Position numbers and translations under genes: made by a program. From contig NZ_FXTB01000006.1 of assembly GCF_900182605.1 (NCBI RefSeq), positions 1-64,000 on the forward strand: a stretch of 64,000 nt of DNA, read 5' to 3'. The notes under the pieces are model-generated. The model made no database searches and had not been told where the DNA came from. It was given only the letters and a program-made list of their open reading frames with translations. Shown here one piece after another: positions 17,601 through 26,060 of the stretch (positions are counted from its first letter, which is position 1; every line of letters begins with the position of its first letter). This stretch comes from Saccharicrinis carchari. Lineage in GTDB: Bacteria > Bacteroidota > Bacteroidia > Bacteroidales > Marinilabiliaceae.

Positions 17601-19148
17601 ACCGAATATGGTTTTGGTATGGAAGGGGGCATAAAAGTTAATAAAGCTAAGTTTGATGTTGACCTTTTACAGTGTTCATTTTTTGTAGAGGATTCTGTTA
17701 TTATTACGCCGGAGTCTTTTGTATTTAAAGATATGACACTCACCGACCCCAGAGGCAGGAACGGACGGTTTACCGGGAGCATCCTCCACCGAAGATTCCG
17801 CAATATGCATTTCGATTTATATGTTCATGCCAACAACATGCTGCTGCTCAACACCAAGGAGAAAGACAATCCTTTGTATTACGGCACGGTGTATGCCGAT
17901 GGTGACCTGGCTGTGCGAGGAACAACCTACGACTTAAGCCTCGACATCAATGGCCAGTCAAAACGCAACACAAAGCTTTACATCCCCATATCTAACGATA
18001 CCGAGACACTGGATAATAATTTCATTCAATTTATATCGCACAACGATTCGTTAAAAACAACCAATCATAAACAGGAGGAGTATAAAGTAGAAGCAACCAA
18101 TTACAATTTAAATATGAGTGCGGATATCACCCCGGATGCCCAGATACAGGTTATATTTAAATCGGCCGGTGGCAACGTACTACAAAGTTGGGGTAAAGGA
18201 AGCTTGCAAATACAGATGGACAAAGAGGGTGAGATTACATTTTTGGGGGATTATACGGCCGAAAAGGGAGACTATCTGTTTTCGCTGGAGAATGTTGTAA
18301 ACAAACGTTTTGATATTAACAAAGGGGGTTCAATTGTATGGGAGGGCAGTCCCTACGATGCCATGATCGATATTACCGCTACTTACAAACTTAAAACCTC
18401 GCTTCAATCGCTTAACCCAAGCTCCAGTGCATCCAACGACATATCGGGCAGAGTACCCATTAACGTGGATTTGATATTGAGCAATCGTTTGTCGCAACCC
18501 AATATCAATTTTAACATAACTGCTCCTACCCTTGAACAAAGCACGCAAACCATTGTGCGCGAAGCTATCAGCACCGAAGAAGAGCTTAACCGACAAGTGC
18601 TTTCCTTATTGGTTCTTAACAAGTTTTATACACCCAGCTATAATTCTTCGGGCAGCTCCGGACAGAGCAGCAATTTGGCCAATGCCTATACCTACGAGCT
18701 ACTCTCTGGTCAGCTCAGCAACCTGGTTTCGCAGATGCTTGACGATGTAGATGTAGGCATCAGTTACCGCCCCGAGAACGAGATATCGAGCGAACAGATT
18801 GAAGTGGCACTTTCCACTCAAATATTTAACGATCGTGTTACCCTCAATGGAAATGTAGAATACGGCAAGTACGGTCGGTTTGGTGCTAACAACCCCAACT
18901 CAAGTAATATCGTAGGCGATTTTGATCTGGATGTTAAATTAAACCAATCGGGTAGCCTGCGTGCCAAAGCCTACACCCGTAGTAACGACGATTTTAGCTT
19001 CGACAACTCCCCCACTACCCAAGGCATAGGTTTATCGTACCAAGAAGAATTTGATACAGTTGGTGAACTGATGCGTAAGTACTGGAACTGGATTACCGGC
19101 AGGAAAAGCAAGGGTAAAACGGAGAACAGTAAAACGGTAAAAAAGTGA
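14643..19148 (+). CDS. tamB: TamB-like translocation/assembly protein
   Basis: A 1501-residue AsmA/TamB-type protein. An N-terminal membrane anchor (about residues 21-45, KILVYLLAALIITPILLYFTVL) is followed by a very long repetitive beta-sheet region (VEQISAPIDSF, FSGFVDNLVAYGSFRTD and similar strands), thought to form a hydrophobic groove across the periplasm, and a C-terminal DUF490 part (about 1050-1450) with the GEITFLGDYTAEKGDYLFSLENVVNKRFDINKGG-type core. TamB proteins act in outer membrane protein insertion or lipid transport. The frame opens at a GTG (14643), but a TAnnTTTG box at 14664-14671 lies inside that start, so translation may begin downstream at a non-ATG codon; the exact start is unresolved. 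The C-terminal tail is Lys/Ser-rich. Confidence 0.9.
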   Translation: MFKSFFTYFCKIKNKAIKKIYKILVYLLAALIITPILLYFTVLIPGVQNTLVDMLTKKFSRDLGTEVSIESVRFYPIRKIVVNDFLVKDQQHDSLIYVEQISAPIDSFNLKRKQIYLGQVNVNRLHTNLSTDSTRNNYSFIVDSLLSQQKSARKWQLNLKKIRIKNSAFSYQNSTAPPSQTKFNPNDIGISSLSLLIDKIVNKEGELSVRIKDLSAQERSGLLVKKSKAEITVGKRSFTLRNLLLTGKYSFISLGKLQLQLDSVAGTKDFINTAALELQVNSVSLDYRECELLIPNFPVLNHRINLRGDFTGTIADLKGRNININAGTDTHLETSFDITGLPNFRQSYVFLDVKRLSTNIVDLNKILSINAQSEDVDLPESFKRMGSIEYSGKFSGFVDNLVAYGSFRTDLGNINTDLGIKITEDDKLIYSGFINTKKFNIGKMLNWENSLNNVSMDVSVQGYNSGKRDFNSYIKGTIDSIDIRGYKYEEIELNGLISNKRFNGEIELNDPNAQLLFNGIVDFSDNIPQFDFSAVLNNIKLDKLNIAPKLIGSNMSLMLNSSLNGTSINTLSGSTLLHKGKLWIDNQTFLLDSLVVQANQNQSPKEISLHSDLLDTRLTGNFNASSISKAIKQVLAAYFPAFFSFPKETTSYTDQFDFAITTKKLAKLMVALQSNLTVADSTSINGSVNSYNKQLQIQANSNEIKYNSLWAKNIKLEINTLNNQLNSHLHTDIFGIGKLIPLGHFTIEQNAANDSIDLQISWKDMDQSQNKGRISTQTRIKKTKEGDIYTKINLMPSFVIVKDSLWTIQDSEINLTPIGLRVNTFRLHHGNQEININGSLYKNDKGKLTTYFQNIDLHAISSLLNLNGIRFDGFLNGSLELKDSFDEPVITSQLTLDGFKINNEDIGDLKLQSNWSNLQNAVLVKALVQNGNSWPLSGTGYFKPADKDYSFDFKLDSLPLGLVNMYTSSAIQNLRGTGSGNLRLLKTEYGFGMEGGIKVNKAKFDVDLLQCSFFVEDSVIITPESFVFKDMTLTDPRGRNGRFTGSILHRRFRNMHFDLYVHANNMLLLNTKEKDNPLYYGTVYADGDLAVRGTTYDLSLDINGQSKRNTKLYIPISNDTETLDNNFIQFISHNDSLKTTNHKQEEYKVEATNYNLNMSADITPDAQIQVIFKSAGGNVLQSWGKGSLQIQMDKEGEITFLGDYTAEKGDYLFSLENVVNKRFDINKGGSIVWEGSPYDAMIDITATYKLKTSLQSLNPSSSASNDISGRVPINVDLILSNRLSQPNINFNITAPTLEQSTQTIVREAISTEEELNRQVLSLLVLNKFYTPSYNSSGSSGQSSNLANAYTYELLSGQLSNLVSQMLDDVDVGISYRPENEISSEQIEVALSTQIFNDRVTLNGNVEYGKYGRFGANNPNSSNIVGDFDLDVKLNQSGSLRAKAYTRSNDDFSFDNSPTTQGIGLSYQEEFDTVGELMRKYWNWITGRKSKGKTENSKTVKK
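14664..14671 (+). promoter_or_regulatory. Possible -7 box at the start of tamB
   Basis: TATTTTTG matches TAnnTTTG but lies 20 bases inside the longest tamB frame. Either the tamB start is further downstream or the box is not used. No clear -33 TTG at 17-23 bases. Confidence 0.25.
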
Positions 19149-19494
19149 ACAGTGAGCAGGGTTCGCACATGCAGTAATAGGCAACTTTGTATTCGGAGGC
19201 ACGCCTTCTTTCTGTTAGAATCCCCACAAAACAAAGTAAGCTCAAAGGGTAAAAATGGATGGACAAAGTAAATAAATTACCATGGTTCCAATAGTGCTAT
19301 TTAAAAAAAGCCTCAGTGTTACTCGTATTTTTTCAAAAATTAGCCTGCAACCAAGTCTGCAAAACCTTTGTGCAACTGCTATGTCGGATAGTCGCAGACC
19401 AGAGCCTGCAGTATAGCAAGAGTTAAGCGCTTTACACCAACCGAATTCCTATTTACCCACTCTGTATGCTTAGCTAAATTTAATAAGACAATTT
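19149..19494. other. Non-coding stretch between convergent genes
   Basis: Between the end of tamB and the terminator of the LytTR gene. No convincing gene, RNA or repeat was seen; the only notable sequence is a mildly palindromic CTGCAGTATAGCAAG segment near 19410. Confidence 0.4.
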
Positions 19495-19524
19495 AAAAAA
19501 CCACTACTGCAATCAATAGTGGTT
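19495..19524 (-). terminator. Rho-independent terminator of the LytTR regulator gene
   Basis: Minus strand shows the 8-bp stem AACCACTA/TAGTGGTT around a 10-base loop, followed by six T residues, 26 bases past the stop codon at 19550. Confidence 0.8.
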
Positions 19525-19549
19525 AGTTAGGTACTTATTTACATTCATA

Positions 19550-20263
19550 CTATTTGGTAATCAGGTTGATATCATTCATCAACTGATCTTTATACGATTT
19601 ACCAATGGGAATTACTTTTGATCCTGTTTCGGTTTTAATCACCACCGAATTATCCTCAATCACTTTTATCTTACTGATATTTACAATAAATGAACGATGA
19701 ACCCGCACAAACTTATCGGCCGGCATTTTATCGGCAATGGCCTTCATGGTAAAGTGTATAGTGTACTTTTCATTAAAAGAATTTACCACAACGTAATTCT
19801 CCAAAGCTTCTATCCATAAAATATCTTGATATTTTACCCTAACCAGCGATGAGTTGTTTTTAATAAATATTTCGGTGCCGCTTTTAGTTACATCCTCTCT
19901 TTTTTCGTTTTTCTCTTTTACCTTGTTGATGGCCTTTAAAAAACGTGGATAGGTGACCGGTTTCAGCAAATAATCCGTTACATTGTACTCATAGGATTCG
20001 ACCGCATATTTATCCTGTGAAGAATAAATAATTACTTGCGGCAATACTTGTAAGGTTTTTAACACATCAATGCCTGTCATTTCCGGCATTTCAATATCCA
20101 AAAAGAGTATATCTATTTGTTCGGCATTTTTACCATTCAGATAATTAATGCCATCAACTGCACTTTCGTAAGTCCCAATTAGGTTTAACTCATCTGTTTT
20201 ATTAACAAAATCAGTAATAACCCTGGTCGAGAACTTATCATCGTCAATAATTATACAATTCAT
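19550..20263 (-). CDS. LytTR-family response regulator
   Basis: A 237-residue two-domain regulator. The receiver domain (1-115) has the acidic cluster D7-D8-D9, the phosphoacceptor Asp56 in LFLDIEMPEMTG, the conserved Ser in IIYSSQ and Lys in YLLKPV. The LytTR DNA-binding domain (about 135-235) shows LVRVKYQDILWIEALENYVVV, KFVRVHRSFIVNISKI and the typical end. Such regulators are usually paired with a membrane histidine kinase of the LytS/His_kinase type, but none is adjacent, so it is an orphan here. It is a single-gene unit with its own terminator. Targets cannot be read from the window. Confidence 0.93.
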   Translation of the reverse strand: MNCIIIDDDKFSTRVITDFVNKTDELNLIGTYESAVDGINYLNGKNAEQIDILFLDIEMPEMTGIDVLKTLQVLPQVIIYSSQDKYAVESYEYNVTDYLLKPVTYPRFLKAINKVKEKNEKREDVTKSGTEIFIKNNSSLVRVKYQDILWIEALENYVVVNSFNEKYTIHFTMKAIADKMPADKFVRVHRSFIVNISKIKVIEDNSVVIKTETGSKVIPIGKSYKDQLMNDINLITK

Positions 20264-20400
20264 AGGGCGATAGTTTATTCAAAAAATAGAAATATAAGCA
20301 CAAAGAAAACATATTTTACCATTTCTTTTGTATTTAAAGATACAAAAAAAGCTATTAATCACCGAATTCTACACCTTGGTCTATATAGAAATTGCTTTTA

Positions 20401-21072
20401 TCACTTATACTTATTATAATATTCTCTTTCAATCAAGTCGGAACTTTTTACTGAAGCTTTAATCCATTGCAATTTTACATCCTCCATTTCTTGCTTGCTT
20501 AGTTGCCAGTTTACATTCCGTTTTCGGATTTCATGTGCCAGATGTTGCAAAACCAGAGCGGCTGAAACCGATATATTAAAACTTTCGGTAAATCCATACA
20601 TGGGGATACGTAAAAATTCGTCGGCCTCTTGTTTTACCAGCTCTGAAACCCCCGTCAGTTCGGTTCCAAATACAAGCGCCGTTTTACCTTTGGTCACATC
20701 AAAATCATACAGTTCAACATCGCTGCTGTGCGGTGTAGTGGCAACAATCCTGTATCCCTGTTTTTTGAGCTTTTGTAATGCCTCTTGTGAATTGTTTTCG
20801 TTTTGATTATACTTTTTCAAGCTCAACCACTTGGCCGATCCCAATGCCACATCACGGTTCACTGTATATTTGTTTCTGTTTTCAATAATATGGATATCCT
20901 GAATCCCAAAGCAATCGCACGAACGCAGCACCGCACTTGCATTATGCGATTGATAGATATCTTCGAGCACTACAGTCAAATACCTTGTTCTATCTTTTAA
21001 AACTTTATCGAACAATGCATTTCTGTTTTCGGTGAGATGCCCGCTCAAATAATCAAGTAGTTGGGTTTTCAT
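20401..21072 (-). CDS. trmH: SpoU/TrmH family RNA 2'-O-methyltransferase
   Basis: A 223-residue SPOUT methyltransferase, most likely tRNA (guanosine-18-2'-O)-methyltransferase. Motif 1 N-x-x-A-x-x-R-S-C-D-C-F-G (about 44-56), motif 2 LVFGTELTGVS (about 133-143) and motif 3 IPMYGFTESFNISVSAALVL (about 157-176) are intact and would build the trefoil knot that binds S-adenosylmethionine. The N- and C-terminal extensions (DYLSGHLTENR and the KQEMEDVKLQWIKASVKSSDLIEREY end) fit TrmH rather than the larger rRNA enzymes. It lies downstream of HU on the same strand, but a terminator separates the two. Confidence 0.9.
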   Translation of the reverse strand: MKTQLLDYLSGHLTENRNALFDKVLKDRTRYLTVVLEDIYQSHNASAVLRSCDCFGIQDIHIIENRNKYTVNRDVALGSAKWLSLKKYNQNENNSQEALQKLKKQGYRIVATTPHSSDVELYDFDVTKGKTALVFGTELTGVSELVKQEADEFLRIPMYGFTESFNISVSAALVLQHLAHEIRKRNVNWQLSKQEMEDVKLQWIKASVKSSDLIEREYYNKYK

Positions 21073-21089
21073 CGGCTAGTAGTTATAGC

Positions 21090-21119
21090 AAAAAAAAGAG
21101 AGCACGTAAGGTACTCTCT
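21090..21119 (-). terminator. Rho-independent terminator of the HU gene
   Basis: Minus strand has arms AGAGAGTAC and GTGCTCTCT (9 bp with one G-U pair), loop CTTAC, then a run of T residues, 25 bases after the HU stop codon. Confidence 0.85.
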
Positions 21120-21143
21120 AAAATTCTTTTTGGAAAAAGAGAA

Positions 21144-21416
21144 CTAGTTTACAGAGTCACTTAATTCGCTACCTGCTTTAAATTTAACTACTTTTTTTGC
21201 AGCAATTTGAATCTCTTTACCTGTTTGTGGGTTTCTTCCTGTTCTAGCACTTCTTTCGGAAACAGAAAAAGAACCAAAACCGATAAGCGAAATACGGTCG
21301 CCATTTTTAAGCGCATCGCCGGTAACTTTAATAAATGAATCTAACGCTTTTTTTGCGTCTGCTTTTGTTAAACCAGAATCTCCGGCAATTGCATCAATTA
21401 ATTGTGCTTTGTTCAT
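21144..21416 (-). CDS. HU-family nucleoid protein
   Basis: A 90-residue HU/IHF protein that would bend and compact DNA as a dimer. The start MNKAQLIDAIA, the SLIGFGSFSV segment, the DNA-minor-groove arm RSARTGRNPQTGKEI with its conserved Pro, and the KVVKFKAGSEL end are all canonical. It has its own promoter and terminator, so it is monocistronic. HU versus IHF cannot be settled by eye; the sequence fits HU better. Confidence 0.95.
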   Translation of the reverse strand: MNKAQLIDAIAGDSGLTKADAKKALDSFIKVTGDALKNGDRISLIGFGSFSVSERSARTGRNPQTGKEIQIAAKKVVKFKAGSELSDSVN

Positions 21417-21468
21417 AATAACTGATAATTTTTAGGGTTAACAACTAAGTTCACTAATATTTGCCCTA

Positions 21469-21499
21469 CAAATATAGATTATTCAAAGTATAAACCAAA
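21469..21499 (-). promoter_or_regulatory. Promoter of the HU gene
   Basis: Minus strand reads TTTG (21499-21496), a 19-base spacer, then TATATTTG (21476-21469), matching both Bacteroidota promoter boxes. The ATG is 53 bases further on. Upstream, 21500-21735 shows nothing else recognisable. Confidence 0.65.
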
Positions 21500-21735
21500 T
21501 CTTAAGTCAATAAAATAAGGGTATACGCTCTGTTTCATTCAACAAATAGCATGTATTACCCTATTTTTAAACTTACTCCGTAGCTTTTATACATTGTTTC
21601 ATCAAAAACCATACAACACCATGTTCAATTGGGCTTCCTGGTTCATTCGCTGTTGCCCCGGCCTATTGCTATCACAAAACATCCGTTTTTTTATTAGTTT
21701 TGATATCTTCACCCACTTTGTAATTTATAGCGTAT

Positions 21736-22962
21736 ATGAAAATATTACATAGTGCCGATTGGCACGTTGGTAAAAAGCTCGAAAATTTTTCACGCATCAA
21801 GGAACAAACATTGGTATTGGGCGAGATATGCTCCATTGCCGATTCCGAAAGCGTAGATGCCGTGGTTATTTCAGGTGATCTATTTGATACATACAACCCA
21901 GCATCGGAAGCCATTGAGCTTTTTTACAGAACGGTAAAGCAACTCACGCGCGAAGGAACCAGGCCGGTAGTGGCTATTTCGGGGAACCACGATTCTCCCG
22001 ATAGAATTGAGACGGCCGACCCACTGGCACGCGAATGCGGCATTATTTTTTTGGGTTACCCCAACAGTAAAACAATGCCCTTTAAACTCGAATCGGGTTT
22101 GGAACTCTCTAAAACAGACGAAGGCTTTGTGGAATTCAATGTCCCCACGGCCAATTATCCCTTAAGGATAATCACTACCCCCTATGCCAACGAGTTTCGT
22201 TTAAAACAAGCATTAAATGTTCAGGACAAAGAAGCCGACCTGCGGGATATACTACAAAACCGGTGGGCCCAAATTGCTAACAAATACTGTGACAACAAAG
22301 GAGTGAATATTTTGGCCACTCATCTTTTTGTTGTTAAACGTGGCCAACAAGCGCAGGAGGAATCCGATGACGAAAGACCCATCCTGCATGTTGGTGGTGC
22401 CCAGGTAGTTTATGCTGATAACTTTCCTCCGCAGGTGCAATATGTTGCACTGGGCCACCTGCATCGAAAGCAAATCATAGCATCGGATATACAACCCGTA
22501 GTTTACTCAGGCAGTCCTTTATCCTACTCATTTGCCGAAACGAATCAACAAAAATATGTAATGATAGTGGAGGTAAAGCCCGGCAAAAAAGCAGAGGTAT
22601 TGGCTGTAGAACTTAAACAAGGCAAAGGGTTGTTGAGATTACGGGCAGACGGGATGAAAGAGGCCGAAGAGTTACTCTTAAGCAATCAGGACAAGCTGAT
22701 AGAGCTGACCCTAAAAACCGATGCGTATATTTCTGCTGCGGACAGGCAGCATCTTAACGCGTTACATAGCGGCATTGTTACCCTGATTCCGCAACTTAAA
22801 ACAGCAGCATCAAATCAAAGCAACAGCAAAAACATAGATATAGGCAAAGATTTTACAAGCTTGTTTACCGATTACTTTAAACATGTGAACGGACTGGAGC
22901 CTAACCCAAGCATCCTCAGTTTATTAAATGAAGTAATAGCCGATCAAAAACAAAACGCATGA
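21736..22962 (+). CDS. sbcD: Exonuclease SbcCD subunit D
   Basis: A 408-residue Mre11-type metallophosphoesterase, the nuclease subunit of SbcCD, which opens DNA hairpins and trims double-strand ends. The five phosphoesterase motifs are present: ILHSADWHVGK, VVISGDLFD, ISGNHDSPDR, LATHLF and ALGHLHRKQ. The rest is the capping and SbcC-binding region. Start ATG 21736. The stop codon overlaps the start of sbcC in an ATGA, so the two subunits are translationally coupled. With structured repeats nearby in the genome, the hairpin-cutting activity of the complex is of interest, but no direct link is shown. Confidence 0.97.
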   Translation: MKILHSADWHVGKKLENFSRIKEQTLVLGEICSIADSESVDAVVISGDLFDTYNPASEAIELFYRTVKQLTREGTRPVVAISGNHDSPDRIETADPLARECGIIFLGYPNSKTMPFKLESGLELSKTDEGFVEFNVPTANYPLRIITTPYANEFRLKQALNVQDKEADLRDILQNRWAQIANKYCDNKGVNILATHLFVVKRGQQAQEESDDERPILHVGGAQVVYADNFPPQVQYVALGHLHRKQIIASDIQPVVYSGSPLSYSFAETNQQKYVMIVEVKPGKKAEVLAVELKQGKGLLRLRADGMKEAEELLLSNQDKLIELTLKTDAYISAADRQHLNALHSGIVTLIPQLKTAASNQSNSKNIDIGKDFTSLFTDYFKHVNGLEPNPSILSLLNEVIADQKQNA

Positions 22963-25900
22963 TACCCATAAAACTTACATTTGAAGGCTTGTACTCCTAT
23001 CAGCACAGGCAAACCATCGACTTTGAAAAACTCACGTCCAATCACATCTTCGGTATTTTTGGCACAGTAGGTAGTGGAAAATCATCCATTTTAGAGGCCA
23101 TTACTTTTGCCTTATACGGAAAAACAGACCGATTACTTTTAAGCGGCGACAACCGTAACTACAATATGATGAATTTAAAATCGAACCAACTGTTTATAGC
23201 GTTTGATTTTACGGCCGGAAAAAACGGCGAGGTATACCGTGTGCAAGCTTCGGCCAAACGAAACAGCAAGCGATTTGACGATGTAAAAAAAATTGACAGA
23301 GCACTTTATAAAAAAATAAACGATAAGTTCATCCCTATAAGCCAGGAAGAGCTGGAAAGCACTATCGGCTTAAGCTACGACAATTTTAAGCGCACCATCA
23401 TCATCCCTCAGGGAAAGTTTCAAGAATTTTTACAGCTCAAAAGTAGTGAGCGCACCCAAATGATGAAGGAATTATTTGGACTGCAGAAATACGAACTTTC
23501 AGCCAAAGTAAAAAATCTGGAATTGGAAAACAATGCCAGCATACAAAACTTATCGGGTCGCCTTGAGCAGCTTGGCGAAGTATCCGTTCAACAACAAAAA
23601 GAACTTCAATTGCAACTTAAAGAAATTGAAAATAATCTACAGGTTCTTTTGCGCGAACAAATAAAACACGACCAAGCCGTGCTAGCGCTGGAAAAGCTAA
23701 AAGAAAACACCGCACAACTTAGCATCTACCAAAAAAAAGCAGATGAACTAAACAAACAAAAAGAGTCTATCATAAAGCTACAAAAAGACATAGGTGCTTA
23801 CGAATATTGTATCATCCATTTTAAAAACACACTGGAATCAATTACCGTAGTACAACAAAAAACACAAGCCCTCCAAGGCGAAATAAATGCCGACCAACTA
23901 TTACTACAAAAAACCCAGACCGATTTAAACCAACTGAACATTAAGTTTGAACAGATAAGCCAGGAATACAAAACCATCGAGCGTATAAAAAAAGAGATCG
24001 ATGACCTTGGTAAGTTATCTGAGGCAAAAAGGTTGATACTTAAGATAAACAGCGATAACCAACGGCTTAAAAAAGGTGAAGCTTTTATTACAGAACTCAC
24101 ACATAAGCTTAAATCAATGGAAGTGCAAGAGAAGGAATTGATGACCACTTTGTCCGAGCTGAAAAAACAACGCCCTGATATCGAAACCATTAACCGGGCA
24201 CAACAATGGCACTTGCACAACAAAAACCTAAACACCCTTATCGACGACACCCAACAGGAAATAAAAACGGGAAACGAGCAATCATCCAAATTAATGCAGC
24301 AACTGCGTAATAACCTACAACAAGCCGGTTTCTCACCCGCCACGGACGACCTAAAGCAATGGCTGGAAGAGCTAAGTAAAAGTACAGAACATTACGAAGA
24401 ACAGCTTAAAAATATCAATAAGCAACGTGATAGTCTACTGGTGCAATCGGGTCTGGAAACCTATGCCCTGCAACTTACCGATGGCCGTGCCTGCCCCTTG
24501 TGCGGATCGGAGCATCATCCTAAACCACATAATGCCGGAGACATCAGGCAGCAAATTAAAACCTACAAAGAAAAAGCAGAAAAAACAGAAGCGCTTTTAC
24601 AGCACAACCGCAAGCTCACCCGGCTTATTGAGCGGTATGCGGCCAGCAATAAACCGATACAAACACAACTAAAGACGCTGGATGCCAAAGTTACGCGTAT
24701 CTTAAACGAAGCAAAAGAGCATCAAAATAAAATAGTGCCGCAATACAAAGAAGAGGAACTGCTGTTAAAGGCCGCAAAAACGTATACCGAAATAAATAAC
24801 GCTATTGATGCCGACGAAAAAAAATTATTGCAATTACGCGAACGGTATGCCCGGGAAGTTAAAAACACAGAAAAATACAATCAGGAGCTAATTAAGATTG
24901 AGCGTGAAATAGACAAAAATCAAAGCGCCAAAGAGATTCTTTTACGCAACATTCCGGATAAACTTATTAACAACCTGAAAGAAACCAGCAGCGAACAAAT
25001 CACGGGTAAAGTACATGAATTGCAAAGCATCGTATCCAAAACCACTATGGAATATGAGCATCTTCGCAAACAGCTTGAAGAACATCAAAAGGTAGCGGCC
25101 GTATTACAAAGCAAAATAGACATTAATAAAAAACATTTACAATCGGAAAACAAACATCTTGACGCTTTGCAATTAAAGCTTGAGGCTGATATTGCCAACT
25201 CATCGTACAGTACCAAAGACAACATTTTATCCATCCTTTCGCTACAATTAAACATTGAAGCTTCTAAGCAAAAAATACAGGATTTCCACAATAACCATCA
25301 ACTCATCCACAACGAAATTCAAAAATTAATACTGGCGCTTAACAAGCAAACTTACCATGCCGAAAAACACCAAAAAGCAATTAGCCTGGCTGCCGAATAT
25401 AAAAAAGAAATAGATGCGGCGCACCGTAAACATGGTAAGACAGAAACAACCCTAAGCGAGCTAAATAAAAAACTCACCTTAAAAAAAGAAATAACAGAAG
25501 AGCTGGCTAAGCTTAAGCTGCGTGCTGCCGATATAGACACCCTGCGTAAATTATTTTATAAAAGTGGTTTTGTAAACTATATCTCATCGGTATATCTACA
25601 AAATTTATGTGTTGCGGCTAACCAGCGCTTTTATAAAATGACCCGGCAAAGCCTTAGTCTGGAATTAAGCCAGGACAACAGCTTTGAAGTGAGAGATTAC
25701 CTGAATGGTGGCAAGCTACGAAGTGTAAAAACGCTCTCAGGCGGACAAACCTTTCAGGCTGCCCTTTCGCTAGCCCTGGCCTTGGCCGACAATATTCAAA
25801 ACCTCACGCAGACCCAACGGAACTTCTTTTTTCTGGACGAAGGTTTTGGATCGCTTGATAAGGACTCTTTACAAGTGGTGTTTAGCACCCTGAAAAACCT

Positions 25901-26030
25901 GCGGAACGAAAACCGCATTGTTGGCGTTATATCGCATGTAGAAGAAATGCAGCAAGAAATACCCACCTTTCTGAATATTGTTCAAAACCCGGAAACAGGC
26001 AGCCACATTCAAGAGAGCTGGAAAACATAG
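22959..26030 (+). CDS. sbcC: Exonuclease SbcCD subunit C (Rad50-like)
   Basis: A 1023-residue SMC/Rad50-type ATPase. N-terminal Walker A GTVGSGKSS (about residues 36-44), long coiled coils from about 190 to 880 interrupted by a zinc hook with C-P-L-C-G at about residue 512, and a C-terminal half with the signature LSGGQTFQAALSLALALA and Walker B FFLDEGFGSLD. It forms the DNA-tethering, ATP-driven partner of SbcD. The start overlaps the sbcD stop by four bases. Length is normal. It ends 30 bases from the oppositely oriented wzc-like gene. Confidence 0.97.
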   Translation: MIPIKLTFEGLYSYQHRQTIDFEKLTSNHIFGIFGTVGSGKSSILEAITFALYGKTDRLLLSGDNRNYNMMNLKSNQLFIAFDFTAGKNGEVYRVQASAKRNSKRFDDVKKIDRALYKKINDKFIPISQEELESTIGLSYDNFKRTIIIPQGKFQEFLQLKSSERTQMMKELFGLQKYELSAKVKNLELENNASIQNLSGRLEQLGEVSVQQQKELQLQLKEIENNLQVLLREQIKHDQAVLALEKLKENTAQLSIYQKKADELNKQKESIIKLQKDIGAYEYCIIHFKNTLESITVVQQKTQALQGEINADQLLLQKTQTDLNQLNIKFEQISQEYKTIERIKKEIDDLGKLSEAKRLILKINSDNQRLKKGEAFITELTHKLKSMEVQEKELMTTLSELKKQRPDIETINRAQQWHLHNKNLNTLIDDTQQEIKTGNEQSSKLMQQLRNNLQQAGFSPATDDLKQWLEELSKSTEHYEEQLKNINKQRDSLLVQSGLETYALQLTDGRACPLCGSEHHPKPHNAGDIRQQIKTYKEKAEKTEALLQHNRKLTRLIERYAASNKPIQTQLKTLDAKVTRILNEAKEHQNKIVPQYKEEELLLKAAKTYTEINNAIDADEKKLLQLRERYAREVKNTEKYNQELIKIEREIDKNQSAKEILLRNIPDKLINNLKETSSEQITGKVHELQSIVSKTTMEYEHLRKQLEEHQKVAAVLQSKIDINKKHLQSENKHLDALQLKLEADIANSSYSTKDNILSILSLQLNIEASKQKIQDFHNNHQLIHNEIQKLILALNKQTYHAEKHQKAISLAAEYKKEIDAAHRKHGKTETTLSELNKKLTLKKEITEELAKLKLRAADIDTLRKLFYKSGFVNYISSVYLQNLCVAANQRFYKMTRQSLSLELSQDNSFEVRDYLNGGKLRSVKTLSGGQTFQAALSLALALADNIQNLTQTQRNFFFLDEGFGSLDKDSLQVVFSTLKNLRNENRIVGVISHVEEMQQEIPTFLNIVQNPETGSHIQESWKT

Positions 26031-26060
26031 GTCCATGCGCTTGTGTTTTCCGGTTTCCCT